From the NCBI GenBank assembly GCA_021780755.1, contig JAJXYF010000041.1:1-64000 (forward strand): 64,000 nt of DNA. Direction: 5' to 3'. This document shows, in pieces, positions 1 through 9,134 of this stretch. The notes under the pieces were generated by a model. The model worked only from the letters and a program-made list of their open reading frames with translations. It was not told the origin of the DNA and did not search any database. Made by a program: the position numbers and the translations under genes. Source of the stretch: Deltaproteobacteria bacterium. Lineage in GTDB: Bacteria; Desulfobacterota; Binatia; Binatales; Binataceae. Positions within the stretch are counted from its first letter, which is position 1. Each line of letters begins with the position of its first letter.

Positions 1-1
1 G

Positions 2-1984
2 TTTTACACCTATCTGCAATGGGCGCCGAGCGGTGCCAACCTCGCTTGGGCGACCTGTATCCCGCTATTTGGAATATGCGCGATTCCGCTCACCGCCACT
101 CTGGGTCCGGTCGCAACCTTCAACCTTTTGACACTGCTCTGTCCGGCGCTGGCGGCGTGGACCGCGTTCATTCTCTGCCGATATCTATGCTCATCCTTCT
201 GGCCGGCTTTGGCTGGCGGTTATGCATTCGGATTTTCTCCGTGGATGCTCTGTCATCTGCTCGGCCATCTCACCGTGTTGATGATGTTTCCGGCGCCGCT
301 GATGGTGCTGGTGACGTTGCGCAGGCTGAACGAGGAAGTCAGCGCGCGACGCTTCGCGATCATATTTACCATCCTGATAGTCACTTTATTTCTGTGCTGG
401 CCCGAGGCAGTGGCTGCCGCGACCCTGTTCGGCGGTATCGCGATCGCTCTCGCATGGTTGACCGCCCCGCAATGGCGTGAACGCCTGCAAGCTCTGGTCG
501 TCCCGACTTCCTGCGCCTATCTCATCAGTGCACTTATCCTGAGCCCCTATCTTTATTACTTTTTCGCATTCGGCCAGCCGGCTTTTTCCGGTGGTATGAG
601 GCAACTTGTCACGGTCCGATTGTCCAATTTCCTGATTCCTTCCATAGCTACTTCACTGGGATCCTTGAATTTAATTCGTCCGTTATCCAGTGAAGGTCAT
701 ATCTATGAGAACGGAGCATACATCGCACTGCCGATGCTTCTAATTGTCGTGTCCTTTGCGCGCTGCCACTGGCACGAATGGCGCGCGCGACTGCTGATTA
801 ACCTCTTGGTGATTGTCTCTGTCGCGTCAATGGGGGCCGCACTGAATATCCCCGGAAACCGGGCCATTCCCCTGCCTTGGATAATCGCAGCACACCTGCC
901 ACTCATGGACATGGTTTTGCCGGGGCGATTCTCGATCTATGGTTTTCTGATTCTGGCAATCATCCTGAGTCTGTGGCTCAGCGAAGGTGCCGTCCGGAAG
1001 AACCTCCGAGTGGTCGCAGCCGCCGCCGTGGTGCTGCTCACACTGCCAAACTTGAGGACCTCCTTTTGGTCGACACCGGTCGATACTCCGGCTTTCTTTT
1101 CGAGCGGGTTATACACCTGCTATATCGCGCGCGGCGATAACGTTTTAATTCTTCCATACGGCGAAGTCGGTGATAGCAATATCTGGCAGGCTACTACGGG
1201 GTTTTATTTTCGCATGGCCGGTGGCTACGTCGGTCCGCCGATCATCCCGGCGGATTATCTACCATATTTTCCGATAGTTTACGACTTATATAATTTGACC
1301 GACTCGCCCTTTGCGGGCGAGATGCTTAAGACCTTTCTCGTCCAGAAGAGGATTAATGCAGTCGTTGTTGCGGACGACGGCGCGCATCTATTGAGCGTTA
1401 GCCACATTCCCGGACCACAGTGTCCGATATTTACCGCATTGAGTTCAAACGAAAAGACGGGCATCCGTTCGTTGTTCGCTTGCCTTGGCGTCGCACCCAT
1501 CAATATTGGTGGCGTGTCGTTCTATAAAGTTCCCCTCGATAAACTCGATGCGTACAAAAGCATGGATCCGCGCGCGCTCGAAACGCGAATGGTAGTCGCG
1601 CAACTCGATACGCTGATCGATGTTGCAAATGAATATATTGCTGATGGGCGTCCGCTATCGGACCTGAACCCGTTCGAAGCGCAACGACTGGGATTACTTC
1701 CACCAGGTTGGGTCTCTGACAACAGCGCCTTCGACCATCGGGTGGCAATTCAGAACGGCTTGGTTCTCACGTCCATGGCGAATGGCGACGTGCTGGTGGG
1801 TGCGATCGCTTCACATGAGGTTCTTGACAAGCTTGTGACGAGGTATCGGCCGATGGCCAAGCGAGTTGAGGTCTCGCCGCTGCTGCAAGCGGCGGCATGG
1901 GCAGAGAGCACACGCTCGATCCTTCTGCTTGAATATGATCGAGCGCAACTCGCTTCCGCCGCCGCAAGGGTGCCGCGCCAATGA
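2..1984 (+). CDS. polytopic membrane protein, GT-C-like, 5'-truncated by window edge
   Basis: The frame is open from base 2, so the gene begins outside the window. The first in-window residues (FYTYLQWAPSGANLAW) match an internal part of the next gene, so roughly 75 N-terminal residues are missing. About the first 350 visible residues are strongly hydrophobic with many membrane segments. A soluble C-terminal part follows, with the motif FYFRMAGGYVG near in-window residue 400 and ILPYG just before it. Organisation resembles GT-C type glycosyltransferases or related uncharacterised membrane proteins; the donor lipid and acceptor are unknown. The stop overlaps the next start (ATGA), which implies translational coupling. 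Membrane location is well supported; enzymatic function is inference. Confidence 0.8.
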   Translation, partial: FYTYLQWAPSGANLAWATCIPLFGICAIPLTATLGPVATFNLLTLLCPALAAWTAFILCRYLCSSFWPALAGGYAFGFSPWMLCHLLGHLTVLMMFPAPLMVLVTLRRLNEEVSARRFAIIFTILIVTLFLCWPEAVAAATLFGGIAIALAWLTAPQWRERLQALVVPTSCAYLISALILSPYLYYFFAFGQPAFSGGMRQLVTVRLSNFLIPSIATSLGSLNLIRPLSSEGHIYENGAYIALPMLLIVVSFARCHWHEWRARLLINLLVIVSVASMGAALNIPGNRAIPLPWIIAAHLPLMDMVLPGRFSIYGFLILAIILSLWLSEGAVRKNLRVVAAAAVVLLTLPNLRTSFWSTPVDTPAFFSSGLYTCYIARGDNVLILPYGEVGDSNIWQATTGFYFRMAGGYVGPPIIPADYLPYFPIVYDLYNLTDSPFAGEMLKTFLVQKRINAVVVADDGAHLLSVSHIPGPQCPIFTALSSNEKTGIRSLFACLGVAPINIGGVSFYKVPLDKLDAYKSMDPRALETRMVVAQLDTLIDVANEYIADGRPLSDLNPFEAQRLGLLPPGWVSDNSAFDHRVAIQNGLVLTSMANGDVLVGAIASHEVLDKLVTRYRPMAKRVEVSPLLQAAAWAESTRSILLLEYDRAQLASAAARVPRQ

Positions 1985-4227
1985 ATCCGGCGAATTCCCG
2001 AACCTCAGCGCAATCCTCACTGCATGACCGCTTCGGACTCGGCGCCTTCGCGCTCTATCTTACACTCTCGTTGCTATTCTTCGGCCGCGGCCTGATCGGC
2101 CATCTCTCGGACCGCTACGTTGGTGTCGGCAGCGACCCCGGCGCCTTCATCTTCTTCCTCGAATGGTGGAAGTACATCTTCACCCATCACGTAAATCCGT
2201 TCTTCACCTATCTACAGTGGGCGCCGAGCGGGGCCAATCTCGCCGTGACTACATTTGTCCCGCTATTCGGAATCTCCGCAATTCCAATCACGATGACGCT
2301 TGGGCCGGTTGCGAGTTACAACCTTCTGATGTTGTTGTGCCCGGCGCTTGGCGCATGGACGGCATTTGTCCTCTACCGGCATTTATCATCGTCCTACTGG
2401 CCAGCTATTGTCGGTGGCTACATCTTCGGATTTTCTCCTTACTTCCTAGCCCATCTCCTCGGTCATCTGAACTTGGTTGCGGTCTTCCCAATCCCATTGA
2501 TCGTCGAGGTAGTGCTACTAAGATTGAGCGACGAAATGAGAGTCTCATCTTACATCGTGTTGCTGGCGGTGCTGCTAATCGCTCAATTCCTTTGCTTCCC
2601 CGAAGTTATGGCTACGGCAACATTTTTTGGTGCAGCAGCGCTGGCCGTTGCCTGGTTGACCGCTCGGCAATGGCGCGAAGGTCTTCAAGGTCTACTTATT
2701 CCAACTTCCTGCGCGTACGTCGCGAGTGCCGTTGTCCTCAGCCCGTATCTCTACTATTTCTTCGCATTCGGCCAGCTCGCGCTTCCTGGTGGCTTGAGAT
2801 CGGAGGTGTCAGCCCATCCGTTGAATTTTCTGATTCCTTCCCCGACCACTGCACTTGGCACAATACCTCGATTTCGCGAACTAGCCAGCGGAAGCCATCT
2901 TTATGAAAACGGATCATATATCGCATTCCCAATGATTCTCATCGTCGTCAGCTATGCACGTACTCACTGGCAGGAATGGCAAGCTCGATTACTAGTCAAC
3001 CTCTCGATGATCATCGGCATCGCCTCGATGGGTTCGGCGCTGAATATATCGGGGAACAAATCAATCCCTCTGCCTTGGTCAATTACAGTTCATCTCCCGC
3101 TGTTGGACAAGGCTTTGCCGGCGCGATTTTCAATTTACTGCTTTCTGATTTTGGGAATTATATTGAGTCTTTGGTTAAGTGAAGATGTCATCCGTAAGAA
3201 TCTCCGAGCGGCCGGGGCTTGCGGTGTGGTGCTACTCACACTGCCGAATTTGAGCACTAGCTTTTGGACTACAGCAATTGACACGCCGGCATTTTTCTCA
3301 ACTAGACTATACACTCGTTATCTATCGCCAGGTGATAATGTATTGATTCTCCCCTATGGGATAAAGGGAAACAGCGATATTTGGCAAGCTACGAGTGGCT
3401 TTTACTTTCGCATGGCCGGTGGGTATGTCGGTTTGCCATTGATACCTGCGGCGGTTCAACAGTATTTTCCGCTGATGTACAGCTTTTACAATCTCGCAGA
3501 GTTTCCCTTGTCAGACGAGATGCTGAAAGCGTTCCTCACACAGAAGAGAGTTAATGCCGTCATCGTTGCGGACGAGGGTGCGCATCTTTGGACTGTCAGC
3601 CATATCCCGGGACCATGGTCTGCGGAGCTTACCGCGTTAGGTTCAAATGATGGAAAGGTTATTAATTCGCTGCTCGCGACACTAGGTGTGGCTGCTGTTC
3701 ATGTCGGCGGCCTCTCCTTGTACAAGGTTCCGCTTGATAAATTCAATGCCTACAGGAATGTAGATACGCGCGCACTCGAAGCGCGAATCATAGCCATTCA
3801 ACTCGACACGCTTATCAATGCCGCGAAGAAGTATCTTGCGGATGGCCATCCGCCATCGGATCTGAGCCCGGTTGAAGCCCAACGATTGAAACTGCTTCCG
3901 CCGTATTGGGCCTCGGGGGTGGGGGCGCTCAATCCGCGAGCTTCCCTGGTAAATGGCTTGGTGCTCTCATCTTTGGATAATGGCGACGTACTGGTTGGAG
4001 TAATGGGTGCGCGCGAAACTATTGAAGCCCTCGATCCGATTTACAAACCTTTCGCCAGAAAGGCTGAAAGTTCTCCACTTATGTCGGTAGCGCCCGGGGT
4101 CGAAAGCACACGCTGGATCCTTCTGCTTGAATACGATCGAACGCAGCTCGCTCGCGCTGCTGCTGTGGCACGAGAGCGCGGAGCGGGTCGATCGCCAACC
4201 CCGGGATTCCGGCCACGGCCGGGCTGA
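1981..4227 (+). CDS. polytopic membrane protein, GT-C-like, tandem paralogue
   Basis: 748 residues. The protein has a short cytoplasmic N-terminus, a first membrane segment near residues 22-42, then a loop with the acidic motif GSDPGAF near residues 56-62, which recalls the catalytic first loop of GT-C enzymes. Many further membrane helices follow to about residue 400. The C-terminal soluble region carries LPYG and FYFRMAGGYVG near residue 475. It is clearly homologous along its whole length to the preceding gene and to the gene at 42846-45131. Start overlaps the previous stop by 4 nt. Codon usage is visibly more A/T-rich at third positions than in the pan genes nearby. A role in cell-surface glycan or lipid modification is inferred, not shown. 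Confidence 0.85.
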   Translation: MNPANSRTSAQSSLHDRFGLGAFALYLTLSLLFFGRGLIGHLSDRYVGVGSDPGAFIFFLEWWKYIFTHHVNPFFTYLQWAPSGANLAVTTFVPLFGISAIPITMTLGPVASYNLLMLLCPALGAWTAFVLYRHLSSSYWPAIVGGYIFGFSPYFLAHLLGHLNLVAVFPIPLIVEVVLLRLSDEMRVSSYIVLLAVLLIAQFLCFPEVMATATFFGAAALAVAWLTARQWREGLQGLLIPTSCAYVASAVVLSPYLYYFFAFGQLALPGGLRSEVSAHPLNFLIPSPTTALGTIPRFRELASGSHLYENGSYIAFPMILIVVSYARTHWQEWQARLLVNLSMIIGIASMGSALNISGNKSIPLPWSITVHLPLLDKALPARFSIYCFLILGIILSLWLSEDVIRKNLRAAGACGVVLLTLPNLSTSFWTTAIDTPAFFSTRLYTRYLSPGDNVLILPYGIKGNSDIWQATSGFYFRMAGGYVGLPLIPAAVQQYFPLMYSFYNLAEFPLSDEMLKAFLTQKRVNAVIVADEGAHLWTVSHIPGPWSAELTALGSNDGKVINSLLATLGVAAVHVGGLSLYKVPLDKFNAYRNVDTRALEARIIAIQLDTLINAAKKYLADGHPPSDLSPVEAQRLKLLPPYWASGVGALNPRASLVNGLVLSSLDNGDVLVGVMGARETIEALDPIYKPFARKAESSPLMSVAPGVESTRWILLLEYDRTQLARAAAVARERGAGRSPTPGFRPRPG

Positions 4228-4487
4228 GTATTGACTCGATGATTTGGCCGCAAGTTCGGTCAGAAACTCAAACCACAACTGCTCGCGGCGTGTGAGCGAT
4301 CGGATGCTTGGCCGCTACGTTCACATTTGCGGGCAAGCCCGGCGCGAGGCTATCGCGACCCTGGGGCGCACAGCAACAATCGCGGGTATCTTGGCTATGA
4401 GGGGGGAGGGCACGCAATCGCGGCAAGCCGCGGACGGTCAACCGAGCACTCGGTGCACTAACTACCTGAAAACAAAAGATTTATTGT
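4228..4487. other. intergenic stretch, no gene seen
   Basis: This lies between the second membrane-protein gene and the tRNA. The only long frames run into the tRNA and show no protein-like composition. No convincing hairpin followed by a T-run was seen, so the end of the upstream operon is not defined. Confidence 0.5.
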
Positions 4488-4564
4488 TGGTCGGGGTGGC
4501 CGGATTTGAACCGGCGACCACACGCACCCCAAGCGTGTGCGCTACCAGGCTGCGCCACACCCCG
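4488..4564 (-). tRNA. tRNA-Pro (anticodon GGG)
   Basis: On the minus strand the sequence folds as a full cloverleaf. The 7-bp acceptor is CGGGGTG/CACCCCG, the D-stem is GCGC/GCGC, and the anticodon stem is CACGC/GCGTG with loop TTGGGGT. The T-stem is GCCGG/CCGGC with loop TTCAAAT. The anticodon is GGG (plus-strand bases 4528-4530), reading proline CCC/CCU codons. The discriminator base is A and the 3' CCA is encoded in the DNA (bases 4488-4490). Length with CCA is 77 nt. Confidence 0.97.
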
Positions 4565-4605
4565 ACCGTTATCGACTGCGCCCGCGTCACCACGGACGCG
4601 CCCGA

Positions 4606-4611
4606 AGTATA
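4606..4611 (-). promoter_or_regulatory. possible -10 box for tRNA-Pro
   Basis: TATACT on the minus strand lies about 42 nt upstream of the mature tRNA 5' end. The best -35 candidate (TTTTCA-like, near 4627-4632) is weak and 15 nt away, so this is a suggestion only. Confidence 0.3.
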
Positions 4612-4712
4612 GCGGTACGCCGCCGGTGAAAACCATATCGCCGCCGCACTGCTCCGACGCGCTCGCGACGTACGAGCGACGATCCTCGAAGTACACGCGC
4701 AGCATCAGGAGG

Positions 4713-4812
4713 TTTTCACATGGCGAAGCCCGCATCTTTACTGATGAGAAATCTGAAACCTCGGGAGGTTTCAGTTTCCAAAGGCTTATAGTTCCGTCTT
4801 CCTCAACAACTC
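4713..4812 (+). repeat. dispersed palindromic repeat, copy A
   Basis: The core is a perfect 10-bp inverted repeat, CTGAAACCTC (4753-4762) and GAGGTTTCAG (4765-4774). The right arm (4775-4812) ends in CCTCAACAACTC. It matches, in reverse complement, the left arm of the copy at 34534. The left part, with TTTTCAC, GGCGAAGCC and GCATCTTTA, matches the copy at 27394 but not the copies at 17601 or 19751. The element ends only a few bases beyond the SDR stop codon, between that gene and the tRNA. Confidence 0.8.
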
Positions 4813-4818
4813 ATGACG

Positions 4819-5571
4819 TTATGCTTTCTTCTTCGCGGCCACGCGCGGCCGCCATTGGTAGAACGAGCGCAGATCGACCGCGAAAGTCCAGGCGTTCTTC
4901 GGCTGATTGATCACGTGTACGATTTCGCTACAAATTGCTTCCGTCGAAACGAAGTGGTCGGGGTCCTCGTCGTGCGCCGCGTCGGTCACCCGCGGCAGAC
5001 CCACCGCCCCATCGACGTCGAGCGCCACCGCATGCACGCCGCGATGCATGAATTCGTACGCGACCGATTCCGCCACCGCCCGTTGCGCCACCTTCGACGC
5101 GTTGTACGCCGCGTACTGCGCCGGCCCCCCGCGCGTCTCCGACCCGAGCACGAAGATGATCGTGCCCGCCCCGCGCTCGGCCATCCCGCCGACCACCGCC
5201 TGCGTGCAGAAGAACGGGCCGTAGCAGTTTACCTTCAACTGGAAATCGAAATCCTCTTCGGTGATTTCGGCAAATGGCTTGCGCAGGTACGCCCCCGCGT
5301 TGTTGATCAGCACCGCGATCGGCCCGAGTTCGCGCTCCACGGTCGCGACCGCCGCGGCCACCTGATCGCGCTTGGAGACGTCGGTCGGCGTCACCACCGC
5401 CTGGCCGCCGGCCGCGCGAATCAACTCGGCCGTTTCGTCCAGTTGAGACTTGGTCCGCGCAATCAGCCCGCACGCGTAGCCTTCCCGCGACATCCTGAGC
5501 GCGATGTCGCGGCCTATGCCGCGTCCGGCGCCCGTTATCAATGCGACTTTCGCTTCTGACATGGGCCGCAT
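4819..5571 (-). CDS. short-chain dehydrogenase/reductase (SDR)
   Basis: 250 residues, the usual classical-SDR length. The Rossmann glycine motif TGAGRGIG is at residues 13-20 and NNAG at 90-93. The catalytic set is Ser144, Tyr156 and Lys160 (YNASK). It should be an NAD(P)-dependent cytoplasmic oxidoreductase; the substrate cannot be told from sequence. The C-terminus ends in a lysine-rich tail (AAKKKA). ATG at 5571 is taken, but a second Met three codons in is equally possible because the AGGAAA upstream is distant. A dispersed palindromic repeat sits directly after the stop. Confidence 0.9.
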   Translation of the reverse strand: MRPMSEAKVALITGAGRGIGRDIALRMSREGYACGLIARTKSQLDETAELIRAAGGQAVVTPTDVSKRDQVAAAVATVERELGPIAVLINNAGAYLRKPFAEITEEDFDFQLKVNCYGPFFCTQAVVGGMAERGAGTIIFVLGSETRGGPAQYAAYNASKVAQRAVAESVAYEFMHRGVHAVALDVDGAVGLPRVTDAAHDEDPDHFVSTEAICSEIVHVINQPKNAWTFAVDLRSFYQWRPRVAAKKKA

Positions 5572-5684
5572 CTTAGCGTGACCGCGATTTCCTGCAAAGG
5601 TAATGCGCTCGGTCCCCGCCGAAAATAGGCGCTTGGCTGCGCGTCGAGCTAGTGTTAGCTATTGATTAGGAGCGCGAGGAGTCG

Positions 5685-6398
5685 ATGGACAGCAAGATGT
5701 CGCCAAGCGTTCGCGGCAATCGCGCAGCAGGTTGGTCGTTCGCGATTGCACCGATTCTTGTGACGGCCGCGGCGCTGCTTTTGGCGCGGCCGGTGCATGC
5801 GCAATCCGCGGTGGAATCCACGGCGCTGACGGGGGCGGGCGCCGCGCCGCCGCCGGCGATCGCCGATCCCCCGGCCGACGCGCCCATCGACAGTGTCGCG
5901 CCGATTGCCGCCGCCGGCGACCCCTCCGCCTTCGATGATTCCGCGGCGAAGCATTCCGGCTGGATTCGCCTGGGTGATGATGAGGACGATGACAGCTACC
6001 GGGATGGGGGCAGCGTCTTGGAGGTGCCTCGGGTGGTTCATCGCACCGCGGCGCAGCCCCCCAGCCAGGCGCCCCAGCCCCCGCCCAGCGATGCTTCTCC
6101 TTCGCCTGATCAACTCGGCAGTATCGGTGACTATCAGGATGCCGACGATTACGACTTCGGTGGCCTATACACTATGCCGATCGGAGCCGCGTTCGGACCC
6201 GGCACGTTTGGTATGAACCTGCGATCGACGAACCCGGCGTTTGGACCGAGCTTCGATCCACGCTCTCAGTTCGGGCGTATTTTGGGCCGACCGGGCATGA
6301 ATGGGATGAACACCGCCGTCGGCTCGACCAGTCCGATGATGCCCGGGCCGGGCAGCCTCGCGCCGATGCCCGGCGGATGGTCGCCCGGCGGCCACTAG
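5685..6398 (+). CDS. secreted Ala/Pro-rich protein of unknown function
   Basis: 237 residues. A signal peptide is visible: basic start, hydrophobic stretch FAIAPILVTAAALLLA, then VHA-QS as a likely cleavage site near residue 41. The mature part is low in predicted structure, rich in Ala, Pro, Asp and Gly, with an acidic patch (DDEDDD) and a Gly/Met/Pro-rich end. A good Shine-Dalgarno (GAGGAG) precedes the ATG. No domain was recognised. It probably works in the periplasm or at the surface; nothing more can be said. Confidence 0.7.
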   Translation: MDSKMSPSVRGNRAAGWSFAIAPILVTAAALLLARPVHAQSAVESTALTGAGAAPPPAIADPPADAPIDSVAPIAAAGDPSAFDDSAAKHSGWIRLGDDEDDDSYRDGGSVLEVPRVVHRTAAQPPSQAPQPPPSDASPSPDQLGSIGDYQDADDYDFGGLYTMPIGAAFGPGTFGMNLRSTNPAFGPSFDPRSQFGRILGRPGMNGMNTAVGSTSPMMPGPGSLAPMPGGWSPGGH

Positions 6399-6401
6399 AC
6401 A

Positions 6402-6419
6402 GCCCGCACGCCGGCGGGC
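6402..6419 (+). terminator. terminator-like hairpin without T-tract
   Basis: GCCCGC (6402-6407) and GCGGGC (6414-6419) form a 6-bp GC stem with a 6-nt loop just after the stop at 6398. There is no following T-run, so factor-independent termination is doubtful. Confidence 0.3.
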
Positions 6420-6531
6420 CGTCGCATTGGCCGTTTCCATCCCCGCGCCTTTCGGTATATCTAGTAACCCTCACGGCAACGCCCATGACGGGAATTCCCA
6501 AATCCTCGCGCGCCCCAGAGGCTGACCACCC

Positions 6532-7305
6532 ATGCTCGTAACGATCGATGTGGGCAACAGCCACACTGTTATCGGTATCTACGAAGGCGAGCGCCTGATT
6601 CAGCACTGGCGCATCTCGACCAGCGCCGAACGCACCACTGACGAGCATGGCGTGATGCTCAACGCGCTGTTGCAAGGCGCCGGCCTCAACACACCGCTCA
6701 AACCCGAAGGCGTCGTCGTCGCCTGCGTCGTGCCGCCGCTCAACCAGACCATCGAGATGCTCTGCGAGCGCTACTTCAGTTGTCAGCCGCTGATGGTCGG
6801 TCCCGGCATTAAAACCGGAATGCCGATCCTTTACGAAAATCCGAAGGAAGTAGGCGCCGATCGCATCGTCAACGCGGTCGCCGCCTTCGAGCGCTTCGGC
6901 ATCGCTTGCATTGTGGTTGATTTCGGCACCGCCACCACCTTCGACTACGTAACCGGCCGCGGCGAGTACGTCGGCGGCGCGATCGCTCCCGGCCTCGGCA
7001 TTTCGATGAACGCCCTGGTCGAGCACGCCGCCAAGCTCTATCGCGTCGAACTCGCCCGTCCCCGCGATGTCGTCGGACGCACCACCGTCGGCGCAATCCA
7101 GTCCGGCCTGATCTTCGGTTACACCGCGCTGGTTGACGGCTTGGTCGAACGCATCGTGCGCGAGCGCGGCGAAAAAACTCGCGTTATCGCCACCGGCGGC
7201 CTCGCCGATCTGATCGCGCCCGAGTCCGAAACGATCGAGGAAGTGGACGAGTTCCTGACCCTCAAGGGCCTCAGGCTCATCTTCGAACGCAATCGCCGCC
7301 TCTGA
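6532..7305 (+). CDS. coaX: type III pantothenate kinase
   Basis: 257 residues, normal for CoaX. It phosphorylates pantothenate with ATP as the first step from pantothenate to CoA and is cytoplasmic. The ASKHA phosphate motif is DVGNSHT at residues 6-12. The second acidic motif DFGTATTFDYV starts near residue 129, followed by GGAIAPGL and the ATGG adenosine-site motif near residue 220. The gene is in the same region as panB, panC and panD, so most of the route from ketopantoate and beta-alanine to phosphopantothenate is encoded within about 5 kb. No panE was seen. Confidence 0.95.
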   Translation: MLVTIDVGNSHTVIGIYEGERLIQHWRISTSAERTTDEHGVMLNALLQGAGLNTPLKPEGVVVACVVPPLNQTIEMLCERYFSCQPLMVGPGIKTGMPILYENPKEVGADRIVNAVAAFERFGIACIVVDFGTATTFDYVTGRGEYVGGAIAPGLGISMNALVEHAAKLYRVELARPRDVVGRTTVGAIQSGLIFGYTALVDGLVERIVRERGEKTRVIATGGLADLIAPESETIEEVDEFLTLKGLRLIFERNRRL

Positions 7306-7333
7306 AGGGAAATACACCTCGGAAGGAGACTTC

Positions 7334-8209
7334 ATGGAACAGCCCAAGCGCGTCGTCACCGATAACATGATGGGCCTCAAGCTGCCCGACTATGCGCGCC
7401 TTTCACCGCGCGTCGCGACCGTCCTCGGGCACAATCCGGGGCCTTTCACCGGTCCTGGCACCAACACCTACCTGGTTGGCACCGGCACCCGCCCGATTTT
7501 GCTCGATACCGGCGTTGGCGTCGATAAATGGGCCGCGAACCTGCCCGTCGGACTGCGCGAACTATGCCGTGCCGACGAACTCGATCGCATCGTCGTTACC
7601 CACGCCCACGGCGACCATATAGGCGGCGTCAAAGACGCGCACCAACGCTTCGGCCGCCTCGAAGTGCTGAAAAAGCCATGGCCGGGCCATGACGAACCCG
7701 CCGGCATTCCGATTACCGCGATCGATCATGACGCCGAGGTCACCACCGAGGGTGCAACCCTGCGCGCCGTCTTCACTCCCGGCCACGCGCCCGACCATCT
7801 GTGCTACTTCCTCGTCGAGGAAAAGGCGCTCTTCACCGGCGACGTCATCCTCGGCGCCGGCACCACCATCATCCCCGACGAAACCGGCGACCTCGGCCAG
7901 TACATGGATTCGCTGCGCCGTCTGCTCGAACTCGATGTCGAGAAGATTTATCCGGCGCACGGGCCGGTGATCCACGACGCGAAGAAAAAGATTCGCGAGT
8001 ACATTGGCCATCGCGAATTGCGCGAGCGGCAGGTCCTGGGCGCGCTGCGCGACGGCCCGCTCGAGGTGACCGAGATCGTTAAACGCATTTACACCGACGT
8101 GCCCGAGTTCCTGCATAAGGCGGCTGCGCAATCGATGCGTTCGCATCTGCGCAAGCTGCGCAACGAAAATCGGGTTGTGGAACATGAGAACGGCTGGAGG
8201 CTCAACTAG
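7334..8209 (+). CDS. MBL-fold hydrolase, LACTB2-like
   Basis: 291 residues. The metallo-beta-lactamase zinc motif THAHGDH is at residues 89-95. Further metal-site histidines and an acidic residue occur in GHAPDHL, FTGDVIL and PAHGPV. The C-terminal ~80 residues look like the winged-helix tail found in LACTB2-type proteins, some of which are nucleases or thioester hydrolases. Start ATG has AAGGAGA upstream. It follows coaX by 28 nt and overlaps the next gene, so the three may be co-transcribed. The substrate is unknown. Confidence 0.85.
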   Translation: MEQPKRVVTDNMMGLKLPDYARLSPRVATVLGHNPGPFTGPGTNTYLVGTGTRPILLDTGVGVDKWAANLPVGLRELCRADELDRIVVTHAHGDHIGGVKDAHQRFGRLEVLKKPWPGHDEPAGIPITAIDHDAEVTTEGATLRAVFTPGHAPDHLCYFLVEEKALFTGDVILGAGTTIIPDETGDLGQYMDSLRRLLELDVEKIYPAHGPVIHDAKKKIREYIGHRELRERQVLGALRDGPLEVTEIVKRIYTDVPEFLHKAAAQSMRSHLRKLRNENRVVEHENGWRLN

Positions 8210-9134
8210 GCCGCGTGCGACGTCTTCAGCATTAGCGGCTGCTGCCGCTATCCTGATTGCGCTCGGTGTGAGCGGTGTGTCGGCGCAGACCGCCGGCGCG
8301 CCCGCGGATGCCGCCGCGAAGTACGAACTGCTCCCGCCCGCGCCGTCGCCGGCCAAGTCGGCCGATGCCTCGGCTGCCCCTGATTCATCCGCCGTCGCGG
8401 ACGATGATTCTCCTGCCGATTCTTCCGCCGACCCCACCGCGACCGACGACGCTGCCGCGCCGGCTGCCGCTTCGCACGTCACCACCGAAACCGTCATTGT
8501 GCCCGCCTCGATTCCGGCGGCGTCTTACGTCACGCAGAGCGGCAACATGCCGCCTTCAACCACTGAAATTCCCCAGTCGGTCGGCCCACCCGAACCCGGT
8601 ACCGCTGAAATCAATCGCAATGAGGCCGACGCTCAGGCGATCGACTACGAGGCCGCGCAGAATCCACAGCTAATCGATCCCCAACTCCGCTCGCTGCAGG
8701 AATTCATTAACGAGGGCGACGAAAGCTCACCGCTTGGCATCGATCTCCGCGAGGATCAGCGCAAGCTCAATTCGGGGGAAATCGCCAACGGCCTGACCAT
8801 CGTCGCCGTGCGCAAGGGCAGCGCCGCCGCCAAGGTCGGTTTGCAGCCGGCCCGCCGCACCGCGCACAACGTGCTCGAAGGCGCCGCCGTGGCCGCGATG
8901 CTGGTGTTCCCGCCGGCCGTGATGGCGGTGCCGCTCCTCGAGCAGTTCAACCTCAACGATACCTACGACATGATCATCGGCGTTGACGGCAACCGCGTCA
9001 GCACTTTCATCGACTTCGAGGACCAGATGCGCAACGTCCAGCCCGGTGAGATCGTCTATCTGAGCATCGTACGCAACGGCGACCGCGTGCAGGTTCCAGT
9101 GCACGTCGAGTCAATCTCGCTCGCCCCTTTTTGA
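8184..9134 (+). CDS. secreted PDZ-domain protein
   Basis: 316 residues from the ATG at 8184; a TTG three codons earlier is the alternative. The start lies inside the upstream MBL gene (26-nt overlap). The signal peptide has its hydrophobic core at about residues 16-30 and cleavage near GVSA-Q. A low-complexity Ala/Asp/Pro-rich linker of about 100 residues follows. The C-terminal ~130 residues form a PDZ-like domain (GIDLRED, IVAVRKGSAAAKVGL, DMIIGVDGNRVSTFIDF, LSIVRNG) with a hydrophobic hairpin inserted between its strands. There is no protease domain. It is probably a periplasmic scaffolding or peptide-binding protein. Confidence 0.75.
   Translation: MRTAGGSTRPRATSSALAAAAAILIALGVSGVSAQTAGAPADAAAKYELLPPAPSPAKSADASAAPDSSAVADDDSPADSSADPTATDDAAAPAAASHVTTETVIVPASIPAASYVTQSGNMPPSTTEIPQSVGPPEPGTAEINRNEADAQAIDYEAAQNPQLIDPQLRSLQEFINEGDESSPLGIDLREDQRKLNSGEIANGLTIVAVRKGSAAAKVGLQPARRTAHNVLEGAAVAAMLVFPPAVMAVPLLEQFNLNDTYDMIIGVDGNRVSTFIDFEDQMRNVQPGEIVYLSIVRNGDRVQVPVHVESISLAPF

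Noticed and set aside
6172-7380. 402-residue minus-strand frame
   Set aside because: It lies over coaX, which is a clear gene; the frame arises from GC-rich codon structure.
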